This document shows positions 22,999-36,054 of a DNA stretch of 64,000 nt, piece by piece. The notes under the pieces were generated by a model. It had not been told where the DNA came from. It worked only from the letters and a program-made list of their open reading frames with translations, and ran no database searches. The translations under genes and the position numbers were made by a program. The stretch is from Nemophila menziesii (lineage: Eukaryota > Streptophyta > Magnoliopsida > Boraginales > Hydrophyllaceae): assembly GCA_029959085.1 (NCBI GenBank), contig JARWIR010000016.1:21957499-22021498 (forward strand). The letters run 5' to 3'. Each line of letters starts with the position of its first letter. Within the stretch, counting starts at the first letter, position 1.

Positions 22999-23413
22999 AA
23001 ATGTTGAAACAGTAGAGAAAGGACTAACCCTTAAAATTCAAAGGTAAATGTAAAATCTAAGATACACGAAAATGTGATCTTTAAATATCGTATATTCGCA
23101 AAAGTAATGAACAAAATGTTCAGCCTCATGGGAAAAATGAGAAGAGAAGAGAGGTTTAAAGGGAAAGGAAGGGACGGGGGTAAGAAAAACACTAACATGA
23201 TGAGAAATTAGGGTTGGAGTGGTGGTGGATCTGGAAGGAAATGGGTTTTTGGGTGGTGAAGGGTTTCATCTCGGGAAACGGGCCAGAGAGGGTTTTATTG
23301 TATTTTTTTTGTCTTCTTTCTTATTTTACCTAAAAAGTGAAATCCTAAAGAATTTTTCTTTTTTATACATTTTATTCTTAAATATTGAGTAAAATATTTC
23401 TTATTTACCTTAT

Positions 23414-24540
23414 TCTAGTTGTATATTTATCGCCCATAAAGTACCCATCTTTTTTATAACTAAATAAGAACTTGAAATTTATATTATTAAAATAAAAAAT
23501 ATTGCAAATACATGATTATACAATTTATGCTATTCAATATACTACCCATACCAATACTAAAAAAAAATTAACTTTTCAAAGAATAAATTGATTTAACAAA
23601 ATACTAATATGTCAATGTATCTCGTTTATTTTGATTCAACACCTACCGTAATCAAACCAGTTAAAATCACGAGTATTTAGTAAGAACCCTTTTTTTCATT
23701 ACAAAAACAAAAGTACTGATGTAGCAATGTCTTCTTCACAATCGCAAGATATCTTTTTTGCTTATAATTTTTTAATAGTGTCTTACCAATTTTCCATTAT
23801 CTATTTATGTTTAGATTTTTCCGATTTGTTGTATAGTATTTGTTGTTGAATTATTTCAACATTTTTATATATGTATTCATTAATAATTCTATGATTTTCA
23901 CCACCATAGTTTTATTGTGTCTAGTCTTTCGTAAGCGCTATAAATTTCTTACAAAATCACAATGAATGAAAATTATCTACAAGACATTATCAATTTAACT
24001 ATTTTTAGTTCTTCTTTACCACTGTGTGATGCTAAGGCCGATCCACTAAAGAATGTGGTAACTTATATAGATTATAAGTCTAATTCAATGAAGTTAGAGG
24101 ATTGTTTGAGTTAGGTAATTACAACTCCTAAAAACGTGACTAAAACCACAATGATTAATTAAAGACAATTGCTTAGGGACCCAGCTTCGAATAATGTAAT
24201 CCCGAGTATGTATTTTTCAAAAAGGTGTAGACTTTAGATACACTTACTTGCTGAATTAGGTTTAAAGTGCTGGATACCGAGGCAAGTCGTCACACATTAC
24301 CTTTCACGGTTACTTACAATATTGTCTTGACTAAATAGAAGAATTAGACCCTTAAGTACATAGTTTATGCCAATATAGTTGGATAGTACAGTTTAATCTC
24401 AATCCTAATTGTTGCACAAATTCATTACATTTAGGATTTATATGAATTATGGAAATAGAGTTGGTTAAAGACTTGAGAAGATTACTTGCAAGCGTAAAGA
24501 AATCTACTAATTTATTCCAAAGCCATAAAGTTCACTACAC
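23414..24540. other. Intergenic sequence of unit B, no gene seen
   Basis: Paralogue of 1-1139, AT-rich, without coding content. Confidence 0.55.
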
Positions 24541-25186
24541 TAATCGTAGTCGTTCACCCAAAGTGGAGATCTTGAAATCCTAGGGTCAAACAGGCCTTAG
24601 GTAGCGGACTTAGGCCTCTAGGAGCCGAACCATTATATATCATTGTGTATCACTTATTTTCCTTTAGGGTTTGTTTGTATTTAGAAGGGAAAAAATAATA
24701 ACGGAAAAGAAAAGAAAGGAAAGGAAATGAATATTTTTGTTTGGATTAGAAATTTTTATAAAAGAAGATTTAATAAGGTTATTTTTTGCCTATAATCACT
24801 AATAAAATTCCTTTCTCTCCATTTGACTCCAATTTGGGGTGATAATAAAAATGGATAAATGAGTAATTTTTGGAGTGACTTCCTTTCTTTCTTTCATAAG
24901 ATTTTCTAATACAAACAATGTAAAAAGTAAAAACTCATTTCGATTCTATTCCTTTCTTTCCAGTTCTTTCAATCCAAACAGAGTCCTACTCTTTAATTTT
25001 TGCACTTTACATGCTTGATTAGATGTCTCTATTAGTTAGCTATTTAATTTGATTTATCTTTTCTACCAGGTGTTTTTAGAATTGCTTAAAAGTGTTTTAA
25101 TTAATAAGCCTCTGTTTTGTCTAGATATATTTTTAGAATCGTTGATAGTCTTTTAACCCCCCTATAGGAATAGATCTTGTCCAACA
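24541..25186 (+). mobile_element. Copia-like LTR remnant in + orientation, with a nested MITE
   Basis: This is the counterpart of 1140-1456, ending GTCCAACA at 25186, interrupted by the 324-bp MITE at 24665-24988. It forms an inverted pair with the LTR at 27508-27991. Confidence 0.6.
24665..24988. mobile_element. MITE, probably hAT-like, 324 bp
   Basis: It is absent at the aligned position in unit A (near 1242). The ends are TAGGGTTTGTTTG on the left and, in reverse complement, TAGGACTCTGTTTGGATTG on the right. Both continue into purine-rich stretches with AAGAAAGG, so the terminal inverted repeats are imperfect but extended. GTTTGTTTGGATT ends are common in plant hAT MITEs. No clean 8-bp duplication could be read, so the superfamily is tentative. 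Confidence 0.7.
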
Positions 25187-25397
25187 TGGTGCTTGTCCAT
25201 GATTGGGCTAGTACTTGGGATAGTTACCTCTTCTCTTTATCTTCATGGGCACTATGTCTTGATGTATTTATAGTCCTTATGTTCCATAATTGGTAAGTTT
25301 GGGAGGATCTATTCGGTCTACTTGTGTGTTTATGTGTGGACTTTCCCCAAAGATGTTTTTGTTAGTCGAGTCTCATTCATTGAAAGTTTATATCTAT

Positions 25398-26373
25398 TGG
25401 TAGGTCCTGGGGTGTTATAAAATTAAGTACGAAAACAAAGGAACCACAATTACCGCAAGTGCACGGTTGTCCAAGTAATACTCCGATAAATTGGGTTTCG
25501 TTCTCAGGGACGGATTAGGTTCAACTCAAGTATTAATCAGATAGTAGAAATAATTGTTTGACAAAAAGTAAATAATATGATTTTTGTTTGGTTTTCTTAA
25601 AAACTCAGATGCAATAAAATAAAGACTAACAATAAATAACTGAAAAGAAATAATTCAAGTAAATTGACTAACTTCAGAGATGAGAGATACTTGAGTCTCG
25701 CAAGGAATCCACCTAATTAGCGTAACTTATGCTTATTTAAGGGTAGAATTGGTATTAGTATATTACTCGGGAAAGCTCTATGCATTGGTCCAGATCATTC
25801 TCTCAAATTCCTAGCCAATCTTGAGTTATGAGCTCGTCTTTGAACGTGGCTGGAATTTCAGATTTATTTGGTAACTTTATCTTTTCCTTCTTTGCATATT
25901 TCCTTCCTTAATCTTCCAATTTCCATGTATATCTTCTTTCCTTTACTTCTTAGACTTGACTTGGTCTCTAATTAATTACCATATATCTTTTAAAGCTTCA
26001 CAATATATAAATAATTAAACCGCACATGCTTTAAAAATTAATAAATCATTAAATCAAGACTAGAAATAAGAAAGTGCACTCTAAAATTAGAAACTCGAAT
26101 GAAATACTTCCTAACACGCTAAAAATAATCTAAGACTTTAATTACCACTTCTCCTCCTTGTATTGGTTTTCCATGAAATTCAAGAACCTACTAACTTTGC
26201 ACTAAAAATAACCAAATTAACGCACAAAAGCTCTAAAAATGCAAATAGTCTAATTCCAAGGGGAGAAAGTGTAATATGACGAGATAAGCATAAAAGTCTA
26301 TCAAATAAGTCAATTATTCACCTAAAAGGATGTATCCAAAGGGCTAATATTTAGAACAAATAGGGAGACATCA
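25398..26373. mobile_element. Solo LTR (976 bp), gypsy-like
   Basis: It starts TGGTAGGTCC and ends GGGAGACATCA, so it has TG...CA ends. It is flanked by the 5-bp duplication tctat (25393-25397 and 26374-26378). Unit A has the empty site with one tctat near 1634. Read in reverse complement, its start TGATGTCTCCCTATTTGTT matches the LTR starts at 32075 and 33951. The GACAACCGTGCACTTGCGGT block matches about 35440, so the same family occurs three times in unit B. Confidence 0.9.
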
Positions 26374-26789
26374 TCTATGTTTCTGGTTTAAAAATGATTA
26401 CGTTGGACCATCTCCCGATAGAACATTATCTTTTTAACAATTGAACTTTGGTTAGGCAGAGCATATCTCATTGTATCCCACTTTTGTCATTTGAAGAATA
26501 CTATGTCAAATGGTTTTTTGAAGTTAGTTATTCCTCCATCTCAACAATCCTTGTTCTAATTACCTATTGTCGAATTTAGGCTAAAAGTTGAGAGATTCAA
26601 TAATCTATGAATGTTTATCACCAATTTAAATATTAACTGGACTACCTCACTAAAACTACCCAAATTTCTCTTAGAAGTGTATTATATGTGAAGGGGTTCC
26701 ATAAGAATTTTGTCCCTTCAACTACAAAAAAAGTGTTGGCCTTGCATTATGCTTGGAAAGTAAATATTCCTGACCTGATTTCTCTTTGG

Positions 26790-27420
26790 GTTAAGGTATC
26801 CCAAAACTTTTCTTGATCAAGCATAAGATCTTCCATTATGAGAATTCAAATGAGCTCATGGGCCAATTTTTTTGATAAGTATTCCTCTTATATAATAGAG
26901 TTTACCTTATATTTGTACTCCTTAGGAAGAGAGAATAGAAGTTTCTAATATAACTCTTTGGTCATGTACGTTTTTCCAAAGGTTCCCAAGGTTTTGACAA
27001 TGTTAGAGAAACTTTGATTCACCATGTTCAAGTTTTTACAAATATCTGTTAGAAATAACTCGTATTGAGTGATAAAAGTCATATAGTGATGCCTTTGACA
27101 TTCTTGGTACCTTGGTACGATAGCTTTAATAACTCTCAAATCTCGTAATCCAATACTGATCACTAACACGACTATATTCCACAAGACTCAAATCACAAAT
27201 AAGCGTATTTAACAGTTTGTAGTGTTTTGTGAGCCTACCATCTTCTTTAGGAGTAATATATGTATTAATCTTGATAATTTTGGCTTCAACATCCTTGTAA
27301 GGTACAAAAGACCATCTTTGGTGACAACCCCAAGCACACAATCAATACCCTTTAGAAAAATCTTCATCATCTTTTTCCAATGGAAGTAGTCGGAACCTAT
27401 AAAAAAAGGAGGTTTAGTAG
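26790..27420 (-). pseudogene. Copia-like gag relic, R1 of unit B
   Basis: Minus strand: VPYKDVEAKIIKIN, then NTLICDLSLVEYSRVS, then YMTFITQYELFLTDICKNL, IVKTLGTFGKTYMTKELY. This is the clearest of the four copies. It follows the order of copia UBN2 gag but is broken by stops. Confidence 0.7.
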
Positions 27421-27507
27421 TTCATTAACCCTCCAATTAATTAGCTTCCATATCGTAGTAACTAAAGAAACGATTAATTAAAAATAGACCTAACATCTGA
27501 TACCAAT

Positions 27508-27991
27508 TGTTGGACATAATCTAGTCCTAGAGGGGGTGGGGGTGAAAGGACTATTAGAAATTTAGAAAACATTCTAACCAAATTGAGGCTATTATATAAA
27601 AACTCTTTTAAGTCATTCTATTAAAACTTGGTAGGAAAGATAAATCAATATAAAGAGATATGATAATGGAGGCATTGAAGTATGCATGTAAAGTGCATAA
27701 ATTAAAAAGTATGGGAGGTGAGTCGATACATACTACTTTATAGTGGTTGGGATCCCGGAGGCCTAAATCAACTACCTAAGGTCTATTTGACCCTTAGGCT
27801 TTCAAGATCTCCACTATCTCTCGTGTCTCTTCCACAAGGTGAGAACATAAACTTTAACAATTCCACTTCATAACCTCGTAAAACTTTTCTTGTGTAATTT
27901 CTAATTACCCCACAAAGACCCGAGTATACTACAATACTCCTTCAACCACTTCACACACCTGTGAAACCTACTCCCATTTCCTACACCTACA
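27508..27991 (-). mobile_element. Copia-like LTR, R1 of unit B
   Basis: A 484-bp LTR with TGTTGG/CCTACA ends. The adjoining primer-binding site reads TTGGTATCAGATG on the minus strand, with an exact TGGTATCAGA core. Confidence 0.75.
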
Positions 27992-28951
27992 CGATGATGA
28001 AAGTCCTGGGGGGTGAATAGTACTAATCTAATTAATGCCTAATTATAAAATCTTTTGGACAATAATAAGTTTAAAGAAAAACCTTCTAAGTCAATATCTC
28101 AAAACCTTAGAGGATCATGCAATTGTGTAACTATAAGTTTGATATAAATGTAAAGACGAGCAATCAATAAACAATAAGTAAAGAGATAAGAGATAGAAAG
28201 TACACAACGATGTACAGTGGTTCGGTTATCCTTACTCCACTACCTAAGGTAGCCACCTTAGGATTTTCAAGTTTCTTAAATAAGCTTCCGTGTCTCTCTT
28301 AACCGAGGTAAGAACACAATACCCTTACAACCACTTCGATATCACGAAGCAAACTCTTGTGCTATCACAACACAAGGAAACCGAGCAACTCCTTATACTC
28401 ACACTCTCTCTTAATCTATCAATTACAAAGACTAAATATAAGAGGATATAAACAAGTGTTTGATTGGTTGAAATAACTTAGCTAAGAATCCCTAAAGAGT
28501 GGATATAACTTTAAGCTTCAAAACTCATCTTGAGTAGATTAGACTTTGAATGCTTCTTGGATTATCCCCTTGATTGTTTGGATTAGACAAGTTGAATGAT
28601 CAAGTTTGGATTGATTAACTTTGATAGCTTGAGACTTCTACTGGATGTATAAACTTGTAAAAATTGTGTTGGTAAGAGGTTGGGAATTTCATATCAATAA
28701 GCTTTCTTTTACAGCCAACTTTCTGTCTCTGGCAGGCTAGTTGGTCCTCTAGTTGATATACCGGTCTAGTTTGTCTGCTAGTCGAATGCCGGTCCAGTTA
28801 TAAAAATAAGGCTTGCAAAGATTGTTTGAGAGAGGAAAAATGCATTTATATATATATTGGAAAATATGTTAAGTGTAGTGCATTATATCAGGGATATAAA
28901 AATACGATTTGGAAAATATTAAAACAAGATTAAAAGGACGTTAGACCAACA
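27992..28951 (-). mobile_element. LTR-like insertion of the R1 module, unit B copy
   Basis: Paralogue of 3239-4183, same ends (TGATGAAAGTCC and GACCAACA) and the same position next to the copia-like LTR. It therefore predates the A/B duplication. Confidence 0.55.
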
Positions 28952-30381
28952 TAGGATACATCTCTTGTTTCTAGTCCTGGGAATAAAGCAAATAAAGGGA
29001 CATAAGAAAATAGCCAACACCTACAACTAAATATAGGCGTGTCTTTCTCCAAGGAGATAATGAGAGCTCATTGATACCAAATTATGAACTTGAAGATATG
29101 ACTTTCGATGATGTTTATAGAATTATAAGAAATTATGAACATTTTCCCTTACATGTTCTTAGCTAACTTATATACAAATATCTTACTTTCTCGAATTATA
29201 GGAATGAGTATTTTTAAATCTGTCATTTTTGAGATATGCTTGGCCATGCAACCTGAATATGAATTTGATACATATAGTATGGTATAATGAGATATTATAT
29301 AGAACATTTTAATGATGTGATGACTATTTTTGGGGGTCATTTATGATCAAAATCGACCTTTAAGAACTTTAAACTATCTTTCCAGTTGTTAATTCTTGTG
29401 TTGGTGAAAGGTGTGTGTTAGAGGCAAACGTTCAATCACCCCATGCAGTTAATGAATAGATGGACCCATATGAGGATATCACTAATTTTCCCACCACTCA
29501 TCTTATAAAAGTAGCAATGGAAAATGGTTCCATTATGTAAGTCACAACTATATCAAACACTCGCGAGTTTGAGGGTTGGTAAAAGCTATCTTATATCTTA
29601 TATGTGAACACAATAGTGCAATTAACTAAAAAACCAAGGGTGTTCTCCCCAAACCCTTTGGTTCCCTCGATGAAAATCCTAACTCTGTTCTTGCATAGAA
29701 GCATGAAATTCAAGTACATATAAAACACTTAGCAAAACTTTAAATTTAACAATAAAAGTAAACCTTGTTCATATATCAACCAACTGTTTGACTTTGTACA
29801 TATACCTTTTCAAGTTTGTGTCCTAGATTTTTATTTGTTGCTTTCGCTGAGTTTAAGCGTACTTCTTCATTTATTATCTAAATTTTATATGTTAGATGTC
29901 TTTACATCAACGAAAATATTTTGAAAAACTAAGTTATATAAGATAATAGTTGTCAATTAAGTATTTTGACCTAACACACATTTATATACATTCATACGAT
30001 AAATTCACGCAAAATTCGGAAACGTAATTACCCTATTTTGATTAGGCCAAGTATCTATGAATTAGATTTGGAAATTTATAATGTAAAATCTAGATTAACA
30101 CCCATTTATTTAATTATCGAATAATAGTTTGATTAATATACCTATTTGTTATGCTTAAGAAATATGAAAATATAAAATCTTTTTATATATTATATTTTCA
30201 ATTATTGTTCAGAGTTATGAGAAATTTTAAGAAGATTAATAGTTTTTTTAGTGATTAAAGTTCTTATGCGTTTGACCATAATATCTTGAAATCAAATTTT
30301 ACACTAGTCAAACAACTCTAAATGTATTAAAAAATAACCTCCAAGTAATTCTAATATACAAATATGTGATGAAATTATTCT
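28952..30381. other. R1 spacer of unit B, no gene seen
   Basis: Paralogue of 4184-5640. The (TA)n run present in unit A is reduced to a few bases here (about 29983-29988). No conserved reading frame. Confidence 0.5.
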
Positions 30382-30390
30382 ATAAAAATA

Positions 30391-31871
30391 GGGTGAATTA
30401 TACATAGGGTCTTGGAGATCATATTTTTATCTATAGAGTATAGTCCAGGAATTCCTTCGTATTAGGGACCTCTATTTTGACAATTGTCTTTCCTACCCTT
30501 ACTAACACTAAAAGACAAAGAAAGTGTGATGTCACTGTTTCTCTCTCCACTACCACTACCCACCTACCTCCGACCATCGACCACCGACCACCGACCACCG
30601 ACCTCCGACCTCTGACCACCCGACCTCCGACCACCAGTCACCGGTCGCCAGAAAAAACATAGAGTATCGGATAAAATTGATGAGTATCGGAAGAACTAAG
30701 AGTACTCTATAAATTTGCTGAGTACTCTATATATTTTAATGAGTACTCTATATATTTTGATGAGTGCTCCGGATAATTTTGATGAGTACTCCAGTTTTGA
30801 TGAGTACTCCGTAAATTTAATGAGTACTCAGTCAATTTGATGAGTACTCAGTCAAATTGATGAGTATTATTAAAAAACAAGGCATAAATAGTCAAAAAAA
30901 CATTTATTCATCTTTATTACATATTTTTAAATAATTACAAATTAATATACAATTAAAAAAAATAAAAAAACCTAACTAATATTTTGTTTGACCAGATCTG
31001 GAGAAAAAAAACAAAAAAACAAAACTCATCGACGAAGCAATCCACCACCACCACCAGCTTCCTCTTCTCCATCAACGCAATCAACCACCACCACCAGCTT
31101 CTTCTTCTCCACCGAAGCAGTCCATCCATGGAAGCATCCATGGTATTCTTCTCCATCGAAGCAGTCCAGCCATAGAAGCTTCTTCTTCTCGACGAGATGC
31201 TTGAAGAAGCACCGAAAATGAGCTGCAACTCCCTTGGAACGCGTGGCTATGCTGTGGTGGTTCGCCGGAGATCTCGAGTGGTGGTGCTCGGCACTGTACC
31301 TGGAGCGAAACTCTGGCGAGCTGCAAACTTCTTCACTGCGCAGAACCACGAGCTTCAAGCTTCTGCAACAGAATCAATGCTGCGAAAGGAGAAGAAGACA
31401 ACAGCATCGACCTGCTTGACGGCGAGGCTGTGCGGCACAGTGGTGGTGGTCCTCTCGCCGCTGGACATCGACCTTCTTCTCGACGAAAGCTTCACCATGG
31501 TTGCGGATCTCGAGTTGTTTTTTTATGTTGTAATGGCTACAGATCTGGTCTTAGTTATTTTTAGCATTTTCGGTGGTGGTGGTTGTGTTATGGTGGTGGC
31601 GGCGGCGGTTTGGGAGCTGAAGTAGCTCACGTCGGAAGAGGGGAGTGGGGAGGAGGGGGAGGTGAGAGAAAATAGATCTGAAATTATAATGGTAGGATTT
31701 CTCAATTAGTATATATAGAAGACAAAAAATAAAACGAGGGTAGTATGGTAATAGGGATTTTGGGTTTCATGTGTTAAATTCTTTTTGAGGTCTTTAGTAA
31801 GAAGAGACTCTAAGAGGGGTTGCTATTTCGAAGAGGGGGTGTGTGTTCAAGACCCTAAGTGGCATTTTCTC
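30391..31871. mobile_element. Mutator-like non-autonomous element 1 (1481 bp)
   Basis: It is flanked by a perfect 9-bp duplication ataaaaata (30382-30390 and 31872-31880); the empty site is visible in units A and R2B. Termini are GGGTGAATTATACATAGGG on the left and, in reverse complement, GAGAAAATGCCACTTAGGG on the right, both running into TCTTG. This is an imperfect terminal inverted repeat of about 24 bp. A 9-bp duplication fits Mutator-like elements. Inside are a subterminal array of GATGAGTACTC units (about 30675-30870), a GGTCGGTGGTC-type repeat, and a GC-rich part with no recognisable protein. Confidence 0.85.
30675..30875. repeat. Subterminal GATGAGTACTC tandem repeats of element 1
   Basis: About eight units of 22-26 bp, each with (G)ATGAGTACTC followed by a short AT-rich tail such as cgtaaattt. 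The same motif in reverse complement (GAGTACTCATC) fills 37570-37760 of element 2. Confidence 0.85.
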
Positions 31872-31913
31872 ATAAAAATAAGACAAATATTGAAAATTCA
31901 ATTTGATAATATA

Positions 31914-32074
31914 ATATTTTGTAAAATACAGGTAGTTCATGTGACTGTGGAAAATAAACTAGAACCTCAAAGTGAGAGTTATACATTCAATCTAAACGTC
32001 TTCCATCTATATGCATCTCGTGTAAATAATCACCATATACTATCCAAATGTATCTTGTGTCATGCTAAAAGCCC
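31914..32074. repeat. 161-bp direct duplication, left copy
   Basis: It is nearly identical (a few substitutions) to 36055-36215. Both B copies share differences from the single copy in unit A (about 5687-5847). They bracket the inserted LTR block 32075-36054. Confidence 0.9.
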
Positions 32075-35000
32075 TGATGTCTCCTCATTTGTGATAATAA
32101 AATCTATTTCTGAGACATCACTTTAGGCGTATTTATTAGTTTATAGGTCGATTTTAGCTTGATTTAGTGCACTTTCCTATTTTGGGTCTTGAATTAATTA
32201 TTATTTTTAGAGAATATTGGGTTTAATTATTTATTTAGTGTGAAGCTTTAGAGATATACGATAACTAATTAGAGTCAAAGTTGGTAAAGAGAGCTAAAGG
32301 AAAGAAGATAAACATGGAAATTAAAGATAAGGAAGTAAAAGCTAAAAACATGGAAAAGGAAAAGCTGCCTTAATTCTGAATTTCTGCACCTACGACCGCA
32401 AATCAACTTATATTTTAATAACGGTGAGGAATTTGGAGAAATGGTCAAGAGCAAAGTTAAAGATCTTTCCGAGACGATGAATTTGGTATACGTAAATGAA
32501 CCAAGCTGCTCGCGAGCAGCTCAAGCTCGGCTCGGAAAAAGCTTGACTCGAGATCGTTCGTTAAACTAAACGAGCCGAGCTCGAGCCTAAAATCGAGCTC
32601 GTTTATTAAACGAGCCGAGCCGAGCCTGTTCGCGAGCTTTTCTGAAAAGCTCATGAAAAATATAAATAAATTATAAATATCTATTACATATTGATATTTG
32701 ACATTTCAAAAATTTAAAACCAATTACTATATTAAAAAAACTTATCTTATACCAACACTTACATGTCACTCTCCCAATCTACCTACTTAATTATAAAAGA
32801 TCATTCAAAATTTAACAATCCAAAGAAAAAATACGTGATTGTATTTAGTGATTGTTTACAATGGTCAATTACATTCTAATTAAAAATTTATATAATTAAA
32901 AGATTTGCAACAATCTATCTTATAATTAATCCATAAAAGCCTAAGATAAAAGAAGGGATTTCTAACTCGGAATAGATTTAAACAAGCTTTTAAGCTCGAG
33001 CTCGAAATAGATTTAAACAAGCTTTTGAGCTCGAGCTCGAAACACTTTTAAACGAGCTTTCGAGCTCGAGCTCGAGCTCGATCTCTGTTATATTCTCACG
33101 AGTCGAGCTCGAACACTAACTTCAAAGCTCGGCTCGAGCTCGAGCTCGGCTCTTTTAAATTTATAAATAATTAAACAAGCCTGTACATCTACTATTCGGC
33201 TCGGCTCGGCTCGTTTACAGCCCTACTCACACGCATCAAACGGATAATTATTGAAGCTTCTAGGACCAAAAGAAAAACGGGACTGATTGCATGTTTTTGG
33301 GCTACGAATTTGAGTTGGGCTTGGAGCCCATATTTACCTTTTCCTTCAAGAAAACGAATTAGGTCAACCTATACACTATAAATACAGCCTCTTAACATTA
33401 GAAAATCATCCATTACCAAAAGTTAAGGTCAGGAAGAAGCTATAACACAAGAAAAGAAGTCTGGAAGGAGCTGTGCATCAATCATGTCTCCTTCATCCTT
33501 TAATTATGTAATTCTTTTCTTTTCTCTTCTTAGTATGAACTAAATTCTATTTAACTTGAGTTTTAGCATATATGTATGAACCCTAGTTTTGATTGACATC
33601 TATCTAATTTGGGAATTCTATGTTTTAAATTGAATTATTGTTTTTATTCTCTGTTTATGTGTTTGGATTTATATTCTGTGTTCTTGTGGACTGCAGCCAT
33701 AAAGAATTACCATCTAGTAGTTAGGTCACCATTGAAAACGGTGTTTAATTACAAGTTTAGCACATATCGTCTAGAATAAGGTTTAGATCTGACAAATCAA
33801 CCTAACTAGATAATCACCATGGTTTAGTGTATTGCTATTTTACCAATTGCAGGAACAGTTTGCTTAGGACTCCTTATTGACATAGGTAAACCCTATTTAA
33901 ATCTAACTAGCGCAATTGGAACCGATTATTGAAATACTACATAATTCACTGATGTCTCCCTAATTGTTCTTATTTTCGACCCTTGGGAGACATCATTTTT
34001 GGTGTTTATTTACTTAATTTGATAGACTTTTGGACTAAATATGCAATAATCCGGAATTCCCTTTTTATTTCTAGCATTTTTAAATTATTAAGCTTTTGCG
34101 CGTAATATTGGTATTTTTAGTGTAAAGTTTACAGGTTTTTAGATGTTAGCTAGGAGAGGAATCCGAGGAGAAAGTCAAAGATCGTGAAATAGAGTCAAGA
34201 CTTGATGATAAATCCCGAAGATATTATTTTTAGAGCTGAAAATCTGTTTCCAGGCCATAGATTGCTGATTTCTAGGTGCTTAAGAGCTGATTTAGCCGCT
34301 GAACTTTGAAGAGAAAACGATCCTTATCGAGTTACGGAAATTTAGCAACTGATTTCAAGTCATCGGAGTCATAACGAAGCGGGAAAAGCCGTTTTAGTGA
34401 GGGTGTATCAACAGTTACGGGATTTTGGGCTTAGAATTTGGGCTTGGACATTTAATTAGTGTTTTATTATTAGGTCCAAGCCCTAATCCGTTTTTACACT
34501 TATAAAAGGAGCCTTTGACTTCTATTCTTCACACAATTCACATTCCACAAGATTAAACACCAGAGAGAAGCAACAGAAGGAAGAAAGAAGAAGCTGCAAG
34601 AACTGGAGAGGGTCTATATCTCCGTTTTCAGTCATTCCAATTCCGGAAATTAGGTTCTTTCAATTTTAATTTTGTAATCAAATATGAATTCCATTTCTTT
34701 TAATTTAGTTTTTCTTTTTAATATGAGCTAAACATTTAATAGTGCTTGAGAACAATTAATGGGTGAATCCCAATCTTATTGAATTTCGAATATTGAATTT
34801 GGGTTTCTGTTAAATTAAATTAGATTGGGGCTTTTACTCTTTTCTATAAATTAAGAATATTTACTGTTTTTAGCGTCATGAACTAGGAACAGGTGTTAGT
34901 ATTTAGGCTATTCCAATTAGTGGCAATTGGATCATCATGACGGAGGGTTTAAATACATAACCATTTATTCAATCAAGGATAGAAGCTATTGATTCTGACG

Positions 35001-36054
35001 AACTTAGCTAATTCTAGGGCAATGAGGTAATAAAACTTAAACATCCAAAAGTGGATCATATTTACCCTGACGGGACTAGTGACACTCTAGGATCGCCTTA
35101 TAGTCCACCCTGACGGGGGTATAAGGAATTTAGAATCCCGACCATTGTAACTGACCAATTTAACCCTTAAACAACATAAGTTAGGAAATAGGATTGGGAG
35201 GATCCCTTGCGTTCTCAAGTGCTACCTTCTCATATTGCGTTTTACATCATTTTACTCGCGTCTTAACTTTATAATTGCATTTATAATTTGTCTTCCATTT
35301 AGTAGTTTTAATATCCAAAACCAAACAAACATATTTTCTTTACTTGTTTTCATAAGTGCAACCAATCATTACTTGCTAAACATTGTAGTCAACCATCCCG
35401 TCCTTGGAACGAATCTGTTTTATCATCTATATTACTTGGGACAACCGTACACTTGCGGTTGTGGTTCGATTATTTATTGCATTTCTTCAGAACACACAAA
35501 GGACCACCATTCACCCTTACATGTTTAGAACGGCAAAACTAGTGGGGATTACATGCTATTTACTCAAGCTAAACTTTCATACTATCTTCTTTTCTTTTAT
35601 TTCATTTTCTGTCTTTAGTTTATTAGTTTAATTTTCTTTTATCAAAAACCAAATAAATATCTATCTTTCTTTCTTTATCTTGCGTATTATTATTCTAGCT
35701 TAATTATTTGTACTTGAATAATTTGCATAAGTTCTTCTTAACCTTCGTAGTCCCTGAGGAACGAATTCTACTTATTCATTAATACTTGCATACGATCTGT
35801 ATACTTGCAGAACCGTGCTCAGCTTAGGGTGTTTATTTGCACTTATTTTATACATCTTTTTATCACACCTTAGGCGACACCAAGTTTTTGGCTCCGCTGC
35901 CGGGGACTACATCGTTAGTCCTTGTGCATATATCTTGTGATTTTATTTTAGTTAGTTCTATTTTACGCTTTTCTTTTTAGTTTTTGTTTTACAGATTTTT
36001 TTTCCAGGCAAGAGCAGATTTATTAGGAAAGGAAAGTTTTTCCAGGCAAGTTCT
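32075..36054 (+). mobile_element. Block of nested gypsy-like LTR material (3980 bp)
   Basis: The block opens with an LTR terminus TGATGTCTCCTCATTTGTG at 32075. A second related terminus TGATGTCTCCCTAATTGTT lies at 33951, interrupting the first LTR. Each LTR has a TATA box before a transcribed part (ctataaatacagcc near 33379, ttataaaagg near 34500). The ACAACCGTACACTTGCGG motif lies near 35443. A leader follows with the plant gypsy-type tttttggctccgctgccgg motif (about 35884). The block stops in the leader at 36054, with no gag or pol left. Confidence 0.75.
32488..33225. mobile_element. Insertion rich in AGCTCG/GAGCCGAGC repeats, hAT-like MITE
   Basis: It lies inside the first LTR. The right end in reverse complement is TAGGGCTGTAAACGAGCC. 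The left end is degenerate (cgtaaatgaaccaagc). Both subterminal regions are packed with self-complementary AGCTCG and GAGCCGAGC units, while the middle (about 32650-32960) is AT-rich. Such TAGGGCTGTAAACGAGCC elements are common in plant genomes. No 8-bp duplication was found. Confidence 0.6.

Larger units (their letters stand above)
14519..23363 (-). mobile_element. Nearly full-length LINE (L1-like), split by a Helitron
   Basis: The minus-strand order is DUF4283-like ORF1, endonuclease, reverse transcriptase, zf-RVT and RNase H, then a T run on the + strand at 14522-14529 as the poly-A tail. An 11-bp direct repeat tatacatttta flanks it (14508-14518 and 23364-23374). Without the 2912-bp Helitron the element is about 5.9 kb, near full length for a plant L1. 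It sits exactly between the two DEK duplication units. The exact 5' end is set by the target duplication and is less certain than the 3' end. Confidence 0.8.

Noticed and set aside
31197..31625. 142-codon open frame in element 1 and a 162-codon frame at 36985-37473 in element 2 as genes
   Set aside because: They are low-complexity Val/Arg/Ser/Leu-rich, not conserved between the two related elements, and match no family I know.
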